Source: Mesorhizobium sp. (GTDB lineage: Bacteria > Pseudomonadota > Alphaproteobacteria > Rhizobiales > Rhizobiaceae). From it: DNA of 64,000 nt. The DNA lies in the NCBI RefSeq assembly GCF_024710845.1, contig NZ_JANJTZ010000067.1, positions 62,001 through 126,000 on the forward strand. Direction: 5' to 3'. Of the stretch, positions 30,527-39,163 are shown one piece after another. A program made the translations under genes and the position numbers. Numbering within the stretch: position 1 is the stretch's first letter; each line of letters starts with the position of its first letter. The notes below the pieces were generated by a model that saw nothing but the letters and a program-made list of their open reading frames with translations, was not told the origin of the DNA and ran no database searches.

Positions 30527-31438
30527 ATGAAACGCCTCTCCCGATTCCATCTCAACGGCCTCAAAGCCCTGGAATCCGTCGGGCGGCTGGGCTCGCTGCA
30601 GGCAGCCGCCGATGAGCTCGGCGTCACCTCAGGCGCCGTCAGCCAGCACCTGATCCGCGCCGAGGGCCAGCTCGGCCGGTCCGCCTTCACGCGGTCGCCG
30701 AAAGGCCTGGTGCCCACCCCGCTCGGATCCCGGCTGCTGCCGCCACTCACCGCCGCGTTTCGCGCGCTCGACGAGGCGCTCGCCGTCGCCGACGAGGATC
30801 GCGACCGGGCGCTGACCGTCTCGGTCGCGCCGGTCCTTGCGTCGAAATGGCTCGTCCCGCGCCTGCCGCGCTTCCGCGCCACGCACCCGGAGATCCGTAT
30901 CCGCATCGACGCGACAACCGATATCGTCGACCTCGATGGCTCGGACGTCGACCTCGCCCTGAGAGTCGGCCGCGGCGACTGGCCGAATGTCCGCCTGCGC
31001 CGGCTGCTGCCGATGGAGGTCTTTCCGGTCTGCGCGCCGGGCCTGGCGGACACGCTTCGGACCCCCGAAGACCTGCGCAGCGCGCCGATCGTCCTCGATT
31101 CCGGCTCCCGCGGCATCTGGGACCACTGGCTCGCGCCGTTCGGGATGACAGAGGCTGATCTCGGCCCGGCCGACCTTTTCACCGACGCCTCGCTCTGTGC
31201 CGACGCTGCGATCGGCGGTCAGGGTGTGATGCTCGGCTGGCATACGCTTTCCGTCGATGCACTCCGGGCGGGGCTTCTCGTCGCCCCCTTCCCGCAGGCG
31301 GTCGATATCGGCACGACCTATTTCGCCGTCACCTCGCCCAACCGCCCGGAAAGCAGGCAGGTCAAGGCGTTCGTCGCCTGGGTCGAGGAGGAGATGGCAG
31401 CCACCGCGCGCGAGTTCGCGAAGCCGGCGGCGGCCTGA
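30527..31438 (+). CDS. LysR-family transcriptional regulator, GcvA-like
   Basis: 303 residues: N-terminal winged helix (LSRFHLNGLKALESVGRLGS then LQAAADELGVTSGAVSQHLI, about 3-42) and an effector domain (about 90-295) of the GcvA/AmpR type, with SVAPVLASKWLVPRLPRF (about 85-102) opening it. The effector is not identifiable. A TCTC-N4-GAGA dyad at 30486-30497 lies 30 bases before its start in the divergent region and could be part of its operator. The likely target is the small gene at 30237, itself, or both. Confidence 0.9.
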   Translation: MKRLSRFHLNGLKALESVGRLGSLQAAADELGVTSGAVSQHLIRAEGQLGRSAFTRSPKGLVPTPLGSRLLPPLTAAFRALDEALAVADEDRDRALTVSVAPVLASKWLVPRLPRFRATHPEIRIRIDATTDIVDLDGSDVDLALRVGRGDWPNVRLRRLLPMEVFPVCAPGLADTLRTPEDLRSAPIVLDSGSRGIWDHWLAPFGMTEADLGPADLFTDASLCADAAIGGQGVMLGWHTLSVDALRAGLLVAPFPQAVDIGTTYFAVTSPNRPESRQVKAFVAWVEEEMAATAREFAKPAAA

Positions 31439-31522
31439 AAAGCCTGAACGAGGCCCCGCGTACACGCTCTTGCCGCATTTCCGGCTATGCTGGGCCAACA
31501 CAATAAGGAAGGGAGCAACGCC

Positions 31523-31708
31523 ATGAAGGAATTCCACTGCGGCTCGCTGGTGCCCGGATGCGACTGGCACACGCGTCACGAGGAAGAGGCGGAGGTCATG
31601 CGCCGCGCGGTCCAGCACATGCGCGAGACGCACGGTGAAAACGTCATCCGCGAATCGATGATCGACGCGATCCGCTCGCGCATCGAGAAGGTCCGCCACG
31701 CCGCCTGA
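31523..31708 (+). CDS. DUF1059 small protein
   Basis: 61 residues with the family pattern: an N-terminal CGSLVPGCDWHTRHEEEAEV (two Cys, about 6-25) then HMRETHGENV (about 38-47) with conserved His. DUF1059 proteins look like small metal-binding or zinc-ribbon-like cytoplasmic proteins of unknown role. GGAAGGGAG precedes the ATG. Ends immediately before the stop of cca on the other strand. Confidence 0.85.
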   Translation: MKEFHCGSLVPGCDWHTRHEEEAEVMRRAVQHMRETHGENVIRESMIDAIRSRIEKVRHAA

Positions 31709-32974
31709 TCAGGCGCCGGCAACCAGCGTGGCCGCGCGGGCGAGCAGTTCGTCGCGGCCCAGCTGGAAGCCGGAGGCGACCCATTCGTCCTCCAGCTTCT
31801 TCAGGACTGCGCCGAGTTCTGGACCCGGCTCCATGCCGAGTTGCCTCATATCGGCGCCGGCGACGGGCAGCGACGGTCTCGTCCATGCCCGCGCATAGGC
31901 CAGCAACCGGCCGTAGCCGCCCGCGGCCCTGAGCGCCTTGTCGTCGGTCGCGCCGGCAGCGCGGGCGGACGCCAGCGCGAGCTCCAACCGATCGACGATG
32001 CCTGAGGGCGAGCCGGCATAAAGCCGCCGCGCCAGAACGGCCTCGGCCATATCCGGCTCCGGCAGCGCCGATCTCGCCCAATCGATGAGCCGCTGCGCCT
32101 CGGCCTTGCTGAACTTCAGCCTCTCGGCCAGCGCCGCCATCCGCGCAACATCCGGCGGCACGATCGCTTCGAGGCGCAACAGCGGGTCCTGCGACCATCC
32201 GAGATCGCGCTCGGCGGCGACGAGCGCGTGGATCGCGTCGATGCCCCATTTCTCCGTCTCCGGCAGGGCGAGGCTCAGCACACCGGATTGCCGCATCCAC
32301 AACAGCGCGCGCGAGGGGTCGGCGGCGCCCAGAAGCTTCTTCATCTCCGCCCAGATGCGCTCGACCGAGAGGCGGGCAATGCCGTCCTTCAGTCGCGCGC
32401 AGGCCTTCAGTCCCGCCGGGTCAGGCCGTCCGCCGCCATATTGGGCAAAGAAGCGGAAGAAGCGCAGGATGCGCAGATAGTCTTCGCGGATCCGGGTCTC
32501 GGCGTCGCCGATGAAACGGATGGTGCGCGTCTCGAGGTCGGCCAGCCCGCCGACCAGGTCGATCACGGTTCCGTCCGCATCGGCGTAGAGCGCATTGACG
32601 GTGAAGTCGCGGCGCCCCGCGTCAGTCGCCCAGTCGCGCCCGTAGGCGACCGTGGCACGCCGGCCGTCCGTCGCGATGTCCGAACGCAAGGTCGTGACCT
32701 CGTGCGGCTTGCCGTCGGCGATGACCGTGACCGTGCCGTGCTCGATGCCGCTCGGAAAGGTACGGAAGCCCGCCCTCTCCGCCCGGCGCACGGTTTCGTC
32801 GGGCAGCGTCGTCGTCGCGACGTCGATGTCGGTGACCGCCTCGCCGATAAGCGTGTTGCGCACCGCGCCGCCGACAACGCGGGCTGCATCATCGCCTTCC
32901 GAGAGGGCGGCAAGCAGCTTCTGCAGCGACGGATCGCCGAGCCAGGCCACGCCCGCGACCGAAGCGCCGCTCAT
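31709..32974 (-). CDS. CCA tRNA nucleotidyltransferase / poly(A) polymerase family
   Basis: 421 residues. The nucleotidyltransferase head has VVGGAVRNTLIGEAVTDIDV (about 34-53) with the GG and DxD motifs, then REDYLRILRFFRFFAQYGGG (about 162-181), typical of class II enzymes. It adds or repairs the CCA end of tRNAs. The C-terminal part is helical and diverged, as in other alphaproteobacteria. The start ATG overlaps the upstream nudix stop. Third gene of a DUF1285-nudix-cca operon. Confidence 0.93.
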   Translation of the reverse strand: MSGASVAGVAWLGDPSLQKLLAALSEGDDAARVVGGAVRNTLIGEAVTDIDVATTTLPDETVRRAERAGFRTFPSGIEHGTVTVIADGKPHEVTTLRSDIATDGRRATVAYGRDWATDAGRRDFTVNALYADADGTVIDLVGGLADLETRTIRFIGDAETRIREDYLRILRFFRFFAQYGGGRPDPAGLKACARLKDGIARLSVERIWAEMKKLLGAADPSRALLWMRQSGVLSLALPETEKWGIDAIHALVAAERDLGWSQDPLLRLEAIVPPDVARMAALAERLKFSKAEAQRLIDWARSALPEPDMAEAVLARRLYAGSPSGIVDRLELALASARAAGATDDKALRAAGGYGRLLAYARAWTRPSLPVAGADMRQLGMEPGPELGAVLKKLEDEWVASGFQLGRDELLARAATLVAGA

Positions 32975-33609
32975 GCGTATAACCTGTCGTGAACGGCGCG
33001 GATGATGCCGGCGGTCACGCCCCAGATGTGCCTGCCGTCATAGGGCATCGTGTAGAAGTAGCGCTCGATATTGTTCCAGATCCGGCTGTCGGTCTGGTGG
33101 TTCGCCGCGTCCATCAGGAAATGCAGTGGAACCTCGAACGCGTCGTCGACCTCGTCGGCATTGATCGTCAGCGTGAAGCCCGGCCGCACCACCGACAGCA
33201 CCGGCGTGATCCGGAAGCCGCTGCCGCTGTAGTAGTCCGACAGGCGGCCGACGATCTCGATATGGTCGGCCTTGAGTCCGATCTCCTCGTCGGCCTCGCG
33301 CATGGCGGCCGCCTCCACCGAAACATCGCCGGGATCGACGCGGCCGCCGGGGAACGCGACCTGGCCCGGATGGCTTTTCAGCTTCTCCGTGCGCTTGGTG
33401 AGCAGCACGGTCGCGCCGTCGGGCCTGTCGACGACAGGCACGAGAACGGCCGCCGGCCGCAGCCCCTCTTTCACGATGGAAGCCCGCGAGGCGGGATTGA
33501 GCCGATGATCGCCGAAGACATCGTCGCCCGGGCCGGACGTGGCGCGCCGCAACGCCCGGTCCCGGAAATCGGCGGCCGAATAGGGTTGAAAGGTCCGCTG
33601 GTCCATCAT
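32971..33609 (-). CDS. CoA pyrophosphatase-like nudix hydrolase
   Basis: 212 residues. The nudix box is intact as GRVDPGDVSVEAAAMREADE plus EIGL (about 89-112), and the preceding LLTKRTEKLKSHPGQVAFPGG (quoted by its core SHPGQVAFPGG, about 79-89) is the CoA pyrophosphatase signature found in NudL-type enzymes. It probably hydrolyses CoA or acyl-CoA to phosphopantetheine forms. Two consecutive ATG codons (33609 and 33606) could serve; the first overlaps the DUF1285 stop as ATGA. Middle gene of the cca operon. Confidence 0.88.
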   Translation of the reverse strand: MMDQRTFQPYSAADFRDRALRRATSGPGDDVFGDHRLNPASRASIVKEGLRPAAVLVPVVDRPDGATVLLTKRTEKLKSHPGQVAFPGGRVDPGDVSVEAAAMREADEEIGLKADHIEIVGRLSDYYSGSGFRITPVLSVVRPGFTLTINADEVDDAFEVPLHFLMDAANHQTDSRIWNNIERYFYTMPYDGRHIWGVTAGIIRAVHDRLYA

Positions 33610-34241
33610 TCCCCGCTCAGATGCCTCAGCTTCTCGACCGGCATGATCGGGAACACCTCGCCTTTCGATCGGACGGCGAACATCGACCGCCCGCCAATGT
33701 CGATCTCTTCGCCGTGCTCGACCAGTTCGTACATCACCGGACGCGCGACAAGCGCCTCCAGCCGGCCACGCACGTGCAGATAGGGTTTGAGCCCGCCGGT
33801 GCCGTCCTCGTCGACGAAGCGCAGGGGATGGTCGGCTCCCGCCTCGACGACGTCGCCGACATTGGTGCGGAAGGTGAGCACTTGCCCGTCGCCCTCGCCC
33901 GAGACGTCGACCTCGACCGCGACGAACGGCGCATCGACGACCCTGATGCCCACTCTTTCCACCGGCGTGACTAGATAGGTCTTGCCGTCTTCGTCCTTGC
34001 GCAGCACGGTCGAGAACAGTTGCACCAGCGGCATGCGGCCGATCGGCGTGCCGAGATAGAACCACGTCCCGTCGGCGCGAATCTCCATGTCGAGGTCGCC
34101 GCAGAAGGGCGGATTCCAGCGCTCGACCGGCGGCGGGCCCTTGCCGGCGCGCGCCGCGCGCGAGATCAGCGCCGAAAGCCCCGCCGTGTCGCGGGCCGCT
34201 GCGAGCGTCTCCTGTGGGCTGGTCCGGTCGTCCTGCTGCAT
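33606..34241 (-). CDS. DUF1285 domain-containing protein
   Basis: 211 residues. Core motifs of the family are visible: PFCGDLDMEIRADGTWFYLG (about 45-64), the TPIGRMPLVQLFSTVLRKDE segment (about 65-84) and YLVTPVERVGIRV (about 88-100). Function unknown; structurally two domains of mainly beta strands. ATG 34241 was preferred over GTG 34247. First gene of an operon with the nudix hydrolase and cca, divergent from the moxR operon, a layout I recall as conserved in rhizobia. Confidence 0.88.
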   Translation of the reverse strand: MQQDDRTSPQETLAAARDTAGLSALISRAARAGKGPPPVERWNPPFCGDLDMEIRADGTWFYLGTPIGRMPLVQLFSTVLRKDEDGKTYLVTPVERVGIRVVDAPFVAVEVDVSGEGDGQVLTFRTNVGDVVEAGADHPLRFVDEDGTGGLKPYLHVRGRLEALVARPVMYELVEHGEEIDIGGRSMFAVRSKGEVFPIMPVEKLRHLSGE

Positions 34242-34427
34242 GGTCACGAAATAGTCACTGTTGTTCCGCTTGTCAGCCTAGGTCAGTGATTTAAGTTCAT
34301 CTTGCAGCGCAGCGAAACATGCGAGTCGTCCGACCGCCTCTTGCGACGATCGCTGGCAAGACGAAAGCCGGCCCGGGCCGCGTCTCGAATGCCGCGACCG
34401 GGGCACTCCTCCAAAGGAATGAGCCGC

Positions 34428-35435
34428 ATGAGCGCGATGACAAAGGAAGCCGGGATCAGCGAGAAGGAGATGGTTGCCGAAGCCGAGAAGGCCCTCGGTG
34501 ACATTTCCAGGATCCGCGCCGGCGTCGGCAAGGTCATCTTCGGCCAGGAGAGCGTCGTCGAGCGCACGCTCGTGGCGCTTCTGGCCGGCGGCCATGCGCT
34601 GCTGGTCGGTGTTCCGGGCCTCGCCAAGACCAAGCTGGTGGAGACGCTGGGGGTGGTGCTCGGCCTCGACGCGCGCCGCATCCAGTTCACCCCCGACCTC
34701 ATGCCGTCCGATATCCTCGGTTCCGAAGTCATGGAGCAGGACGATCAGGGCAAGCGCGGCTTCCGCTTCATTCCAGGCCCGATCTTCGCCCAGTTGCTGA
34801 TGGCCGACGAGATCAACCGCGCCAGCCCGCGCACCCAGTCGGCGCTGCTGCAGTCGATGCAGGAATATCACGTCACGGTCGCCGGCCATCGCCACGACCT
34901 GCCGGCGCCTTTCCACGTGCTGGCGACTCAGAACCCGCTCGAGCAGGAAGGCACCTATCCCCTCCCCGAGGCGCAGCTCGACCGCTTCCTGATGCAGGTC
35001 GACATCCTCTACCCCGAGCTCGCCGCCGAACGGCGCATCCTGCTCGAGACCACCGGCGTGACCGAGGCGAAGGCCGAGAACGTGCTCACCGCCGAGCGAC
35101 TGCGCGCCATCCAGCTCCTGATCCGTCGCATGCCTGTGCCCGAAAGCGTGGTGGAAGCGATCCTCACCCTCGTGCGCTCGGCCCGTCCCGGCAGCGGCAA
35201 TGCCGACACCGACAAGCACGTCGCCTGGGGCCCCGGCCCGCGCGCCAGCCAGGCGCTGACGCTGTGCGCCCGGGCGCGTGCGCTCTACGAAGGCCGTCTC
35301 GCCCCGTCGGTCGACGACGTGCATGCACTTGCCGAACCCGTACTCCAGCATCGCATGGCGCTCACCTTCGCCGCCCGCGCCGAGGGAATGCACGTCCGCG
35401 ACGTCATCGCACGGCTGGTGAAAGCGGCAGGCTGA
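34428..35435 (+). CDS. MoxR family AAA+ ATPase
   Basis: 335 residues. Walker A LLVGVPGLAKTKLVETL (about 60-76), Walker B LLMADEINRASPRTQSALLQ (about 122-141) and sensor motif HVLATQNPLEQEGTYPLPEA (about 161-180) are those of MoxR proteins, chaperones that help load cofactors or metals into partner proteins, usually with VWA-domain partners. AAAGGA lies about 9 bases before ATG 34428. First gene of a four-gene operon with DUF58, BatA/DUF4159 and another membrane protein. Confidence 0.95.
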   Translation: MSAMTKEAGISEKEMVAEAEKALGDISRIRAGVGKVIFGQESVVERTLVALLAGGHALLVGVPGLAKTKLVETLGVVLGLDARRIQFTPDLMPSDILGSEVMEQDDQGKRGFRFIPGPIFAQLLMADEINRASPRTQSALLQSMQEYHVTVAGHRHDLPAPFHVLATQNPLEQEGTYPLPEAQLDRFLMQVDILYPELAAERRILLETTGVTEAKAENVLTAERLRAIQLLIRRMPVPESVVEAILTLVRSARPGSGNADTDKHVAWGPGPRASQALTLCARARALYEGRLAPSVDDVHALAEPVLQHRMALTFAARAEGMHVRDVIARLVKAAG

Positions 35436-36352
35436 TGGCCGCATCGATCGGCGAAGCCACCACACCGGTCGCCACGAGCGAGGCGCTGGCGCGCGCCCGG
35501 TTGCGCGCCTCCTTCGTGCCCGACCTGCTGGTCGAGGCGCGGCGCGTCGTCAATACGGTCATCGCCGGCTGGCACGGCCGCCGCAGGCGCGGCATCGGCG
35601 AGAATTTCTGGCAGTTCCGCCCCTATGTCGAAGGCGATTCCTCGCGCATCGACTGGCGTCGCTCGGCCCGCGACGAGCATATCTACGTCCGCGACAAGGA
35701 GTGGGAGGCTGCCCACACCGTCTGGCTGTGGGCCGATCCGTCGCCGTCCATGCTCTACAAGTCGAGCCATGCGACGGTGTCGAAGGAATCTCGCGCGTTG
35801 GTCTTGATTCTTGCCCTTGCCGAACTCCTGTCCCGCAGCGGCGAGCGTATCGGCTGGCCGGGCCTCACCGACCCGTTCTCGGCCCGCAACGGAGCCGAGC
35901 GCCTCGCCTCGCATTTGACGCACGCCACCACGCTTGCCTTCCGGCCGGACGTGTCGTCCGTCCGGCGCTTTTCCGACATCGTCATCGCCAGCGATTTCCT
36001 CGATCCTGTCGAGGAGACGATGGAGTGGCTGGACGTCCTGGCGCGCCACGGCGTGCGCGCTCACCTGATCGAGGTCGCCGATCCGGCCGAGGAAACGTTC
36101 CCCTATTCCGGCCGCACCGAATTCCGCGATCCAGAGACGGGAGCGAAACTGACGGCGGGCCGCGCCGAGACGCTGGCCGACGACTATCGCCGGATCTACG
36201 CCGCGCGCCGGCAGGAACTGTCCTCCTGGGCGAAACGGCTCGGCTGGAGCTACACGGTGAACCACACCGACCGGCTCGCCTCCGAATCGCTGGTGCGCGT
36301 CCATGCCGCGATGACCGTCGATGGCGGCTATGCCTCCGGAGGCCGCCGATGA
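35435..36352 (+). CDS. DUF58 domain-containing protein
   Basis: 305 residues. The DUF58 core reads GIGENFWQFRPYVEGDSSRI followed by DWRRSARDEHIYVRDKEWE (about 54-92), then a VWA-like region with WADPSPSMLYKS (MIDAS-like DPSPS, about 99-110). Such proteins partner MoxR ATPases. ATG overlaps the moxR stop (TGATG) and its stop overlaps the next gene's start. Probably cytoplasmic or peripheral. Role in envelope stress or enzyme maturation is inferred from family. Confidence 0.92.
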   Translation: MAASIGEATTPVATSEALARARLRASFVPDLLVEARRVVNTVIAGWHGRRRRGIGENFWQFRPYVEGDSSRIDWRRSARDEHIYVRDKEWEAAHTVWLWADPSPSMLYKSSHATVSKESRALVLILALAELLSRSGERIGWPGLTDPFSARNGAERLASHLTHATTLAFRPDVSSVRRFSDIVIASDFLDPVEETMEWLDVLARHGVRAHLIEVADPAEETFPYSGRTEFRDPETGAKLTAGRAETLADDYRRIYAARRQELSSWAKRLGWSYTVNHTDRLASESLVRVHAAMTVDGGYASGGRR

Positions 36353-39162
36353 GCTGGCTGCCGCTGTCCTTCGGCTTCCCGGCGGTGCTGGCCGGCCTGA
36401 TCGCCCTGCCGGTGATCTGGTGGCTCTTGCGGCTGACGCCGCCCAAGCCGCGCTCGGAACTGTTCCCGCCGCTCAGGATCCTGGCGCAGGTGCTGCGCAA
36501 GGAAGAGACGCCACACCAGAGTCCGTGGTGGCTGACGCTCTTGCGGCTGGTCATGGCGACGCTGGTGATCTTCGCGCTGGCCGAACCCGTCTTCAATCCG
36601 CAGCAACGCGCCGAGACGGGGTCCGGCCCGCTCGCGCTGGTCATGGACAATGGCTGGGCGAGCGCGCCCGCCTGGGACCTTCGGGTCGCGGCGGCGCAGC
36701 GGCTGATCGCCGACGCCAACGATGCCGGCCAGCCGGTGGTGCTCGCCTTCACGGCCGAGCCGGCCGCAACCGAGATCGGCCCATTCGAGGCGCGCGCCGC
36801 GAAGGAGCGGCTGGCCGCCGCCAAACCCCGCCCGGTGCCGGTCGACCGTCCCGGCACCTATGCCCGCGTTGCGACCTCCCTGGACGGCGCGTCCAACGTC
36901 ACCATTGCCATTCTCTCCGACGGCATCCGCGCGGAGGGCGACCAGACCGCGTTTGCCAAGATCCTGTCGCGCGGCGCGGCGCGGCTCGTCTGGGCCGAGC
37001 CGTCCGACCTGCCGAAGGCGGCGCTGACGGCGGTCGAAAATTCCGCCACCGCCTTCACGCTGTCGGCCGTTCGCCCCGCCTCCGACATCGCACCGCTCCA
37101 GCTCACCGCCGGCGCCTATGACGACCGCGGACGCCGCATCGCCGACGCCACGCTGTCCTTTGCGCCGGGCGAAAGTGCGGCGACGGCCGACGTCGCCGTG
37201 CCGTTCGAACTGCGCAACGACTTCGCGTCGGTGTCGATCGACGGCGAGGCGCAGGCCGGCGCGATCCGCGTGCTCGACGAGAATTCGAAGCGCCGCCGCG
37301 TCGGGCTGTTGTCGCAGTCGGAAGCCGACCAGGCCCAGCCGCTGCTGTCGCCGCTCTATTACATCCGCCGGGCGCTCGAACCCTATGCGGACCTTGTCGA
37401 ATCGCAGACGCCCGACCTCGCAGTCGCCGTGCCCGAGCTTCTGGCGCAGAAGCCGGCGATGGTGGTGATGTCCGATGTCGGCACGCTGCCCGACGCCGCC
37501 CGCGAGGCGCTGGTCGAATGGGTGAAGGGTGGCGGCACGCTGGTGCGCTTCGCCGGGTCGCGGCTCGCTGCAGCCGAGCCCGACGAAGAGCTTTTGCCGG
37601 TGCGCCTGCGCGCCGGAGAACGCGCGCTGGGCGGCGCCTTGTCCTGGACCGAGCCGCAGCCTGTGTCGGAATTTCCTGCGACGGGCCCGTTCGCCGGGCT
37701 GACGCCGCCGCAGGACGTGTCCGTGACGCGGCAGGTGCTCGCCGAGCCAAACCCGGACATCGTCGAACATACCTGGGCCAACCTTGCCGACGGCACCCCT
37801 CTCGTCACCGGTGCCGTCCGTGGCCAGGGCACGATCGTTCTGTTCCACGTCACGCCTGAGGCGACCTGGTCCAATCTGCCGATCTCCGGTTCCTTCGTCG
37901 AGATGCTGCGCCGCATCGTCCAGCTGTCGCGCAACCAAGGCCAGGTGGAGACTGCCAATGGCGCGCCGGCCGCCTCGCTGCCGCCCTATCGTGTGATCGA
38001 CGCGAACGGAGCGCTGACCATGCCGTCTCCGGAGGCGCGCCCACTACAGGCCGGGGCGACGCCGAAGATCACGGTCGAGAACCCGCCGGGTCTCTACGGC
38101 TCCGAGGAAGGCGTCGTCGCCCTGAACCTCCTGCCGGCCGATGCGACGCTGGACCCAATCGCACGTCCGACGACGATCCTTCCCGTCAGCACGGTGAGCT
38201 ATGCACTGGACGAATCCCGCGACCTCAAGGGCCCGCTGATCGCCGCGGCGCTTGCGCTGATGGCGCTCGATACGCTGGCCGTGCTGTGGATCGGCGGCGT
38301 GTTCGCACGGCGCCGCGCAGGCGCCGCGCGGGCCACAGCGGCCATGCTGGCGCTGGCGATCATCGCCGGCAGCGTCGGCGACGGGCGGGCGCAGGACGCG
38401 AAACCCGGCGATGACGAGGCCATCGCCGCGATTTCGAAGACGCGCCTCGCCTATGTGCTGACCGGCGATCCGTCGATCGACGCGGTGTCGCGCGCCGGCA
38501 TGGAAGGACTGCGCCGCTTCTTGACGGAGAAGACCGCGCTCGAGCCGGGCGAACCGGCCGGAGTCGATATCGCGGCCGACGAACTGTCGTTCTATCCGCT
38601 GATCTACTGGCCGGTCGATCCCGCCACCGCCATGCCGAGCGAAGCCGCGATCGCCCGCGTCGACGCCTACATGCAGCAGGGCGGGACCGTGCTGTTCGAC
38701 ACCCGCGACCAGTTCGAGACGAGCCTCGACCTGGCCAATTCGACCAGCCCCGCGACGCAGCGCCTGCGCGACATCCTCGGCGATCTCAACGTGCCGGCAC
38801 TCGAACCGGTGCCCGAGGACCATGTGCTGACCAAGTCGTTCTTCATCATGAAGGAGTTTCCGGGACGCTTCGCCGGCGCTCCGCTCTGGGTCGAGGTGAC
38901 CGCACCCACTCAGTCGGGCGAGGACCGGCCGGTGCGCGTCGGCGACGGCGTGTCGCCGATCATGATCACCGCCAACGATTTCGCCGGCGCCTGGGCCGTG
39001 GACGAGAACGGACAGGCGCTGCTGCCCACCGTGCCGTCCGACCCGATGCAGCGGGTCTATGCGCTGCGCGGCGGCGTCAACATCATGATGTACATGCTGA
39101 CCGGCAACTACAAATCCGACCAGGTGCACGTGCCGATCCTGCTCGAACGGCTGGGGCAGTGA
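36349..39162 (+). CDS. BatA-N / DUF4159 membrane protein
   Basis: 937 residues. An N-terminal BatA-type domain has two membrane segments (about 7-25 and 62-80, around LRLTPPKPRSELFPPLRIL). A long extracytoplasmic region follows, then two more segments (about 630-650 and 662-678), and the C-terminal DUF4159 domain (about 690-935, opening SKTRLAYVLTGD with FYPLIYWPVD later). DUF4159 resembles a glutamine-amidotransferase-like Rossmann domain without catalytic triad evidence. Coupled to DUF58 by ATGA. Likely the membrane scaffold of a MoxR-dependent system. Confidence 0.9.
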   Translation: MSWLPLSFGFPAVLAGLIALPVIWWLLRLTPPKPRSELFPPLRILAQVLRKEETPHQSPWWLTLLRLVMATLVIFALAEPVFNPQQRAETGSGPLALVMDNGWASAPAWDLRVAAAQRLIADANDAGQPVVLAFTAEPAATEIGPFEARAAKERLAAAKPRPVPVDRPGTYARVATSLDGASNVTIAILSDGIRAEGDQTAFAKILSRGAARLVWAEPSDLPKAALTAVENSATAFTLSAVRPASDIAPLQLTAGAYDDRGRRIADATLSFAPGESAATADVAVPFELRNDFASVSIDGEAQAGAIRVLDENSKRRRVGLLSQSEADQAQPLLSPLYYIRRALEPYADLVESQTPDLAVAVPELLAQKPAMVVMSDVGTLPDAAREALVEWVKGGGTLVRFAGSRLAAAEPDEELLPVRLRAGERALGGALSWTEPQPVSEFPATGPFAGLTPPQDVSVTRQVLAEPNPDIVEHTWANLADGTPLVTGAVRGQGTIVLFHVTPEATWSNLPISGSFVEMLRRIVQLSRNQGQVETANGAPAASLPPYRVIDANGALTMPSPEARPLQAGATPKITVENPPGLYGSEEGVVALNLLPADATLDPIARPTTILPVSTVSYALDESRDLKGPLIAAALALMALDTLAVLWIGGVFARRRAGAARATAAMLALAIIAGSVGDGRAQDAKPGDDEAIAAISKTRLAYVLTGDPSIDAVSRAGMEGLRRFLTEKTALEPGEPAGVDIAADELSFYPLIYWPVDPATAMPSEAAIARVDAYMQQGGTVLFDTRDQFETSLDLANSTSPATQRLRDILGDLNVPALEPVPEDHVLTKSFFIMKEFPGRFAGAPLWVEVTAPTQSGEDRPVRVGDGVSPIMITANDFAGAWAVDENGQALLPTVPSDPMQRVYALRGGVNIMMYMLTGNYKSDQVHVPILLERLGQ

Positions 39163-39163
39163 G

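Noticed and set aside
35701-39162. 1153-codon extension of the BatA/DUF4159 gene
   Set aside because: The added 216 codons are out of frame with DUF58; ATG 36349 overlaps the DUF58 stop and begins a typical BatA N-terminus.
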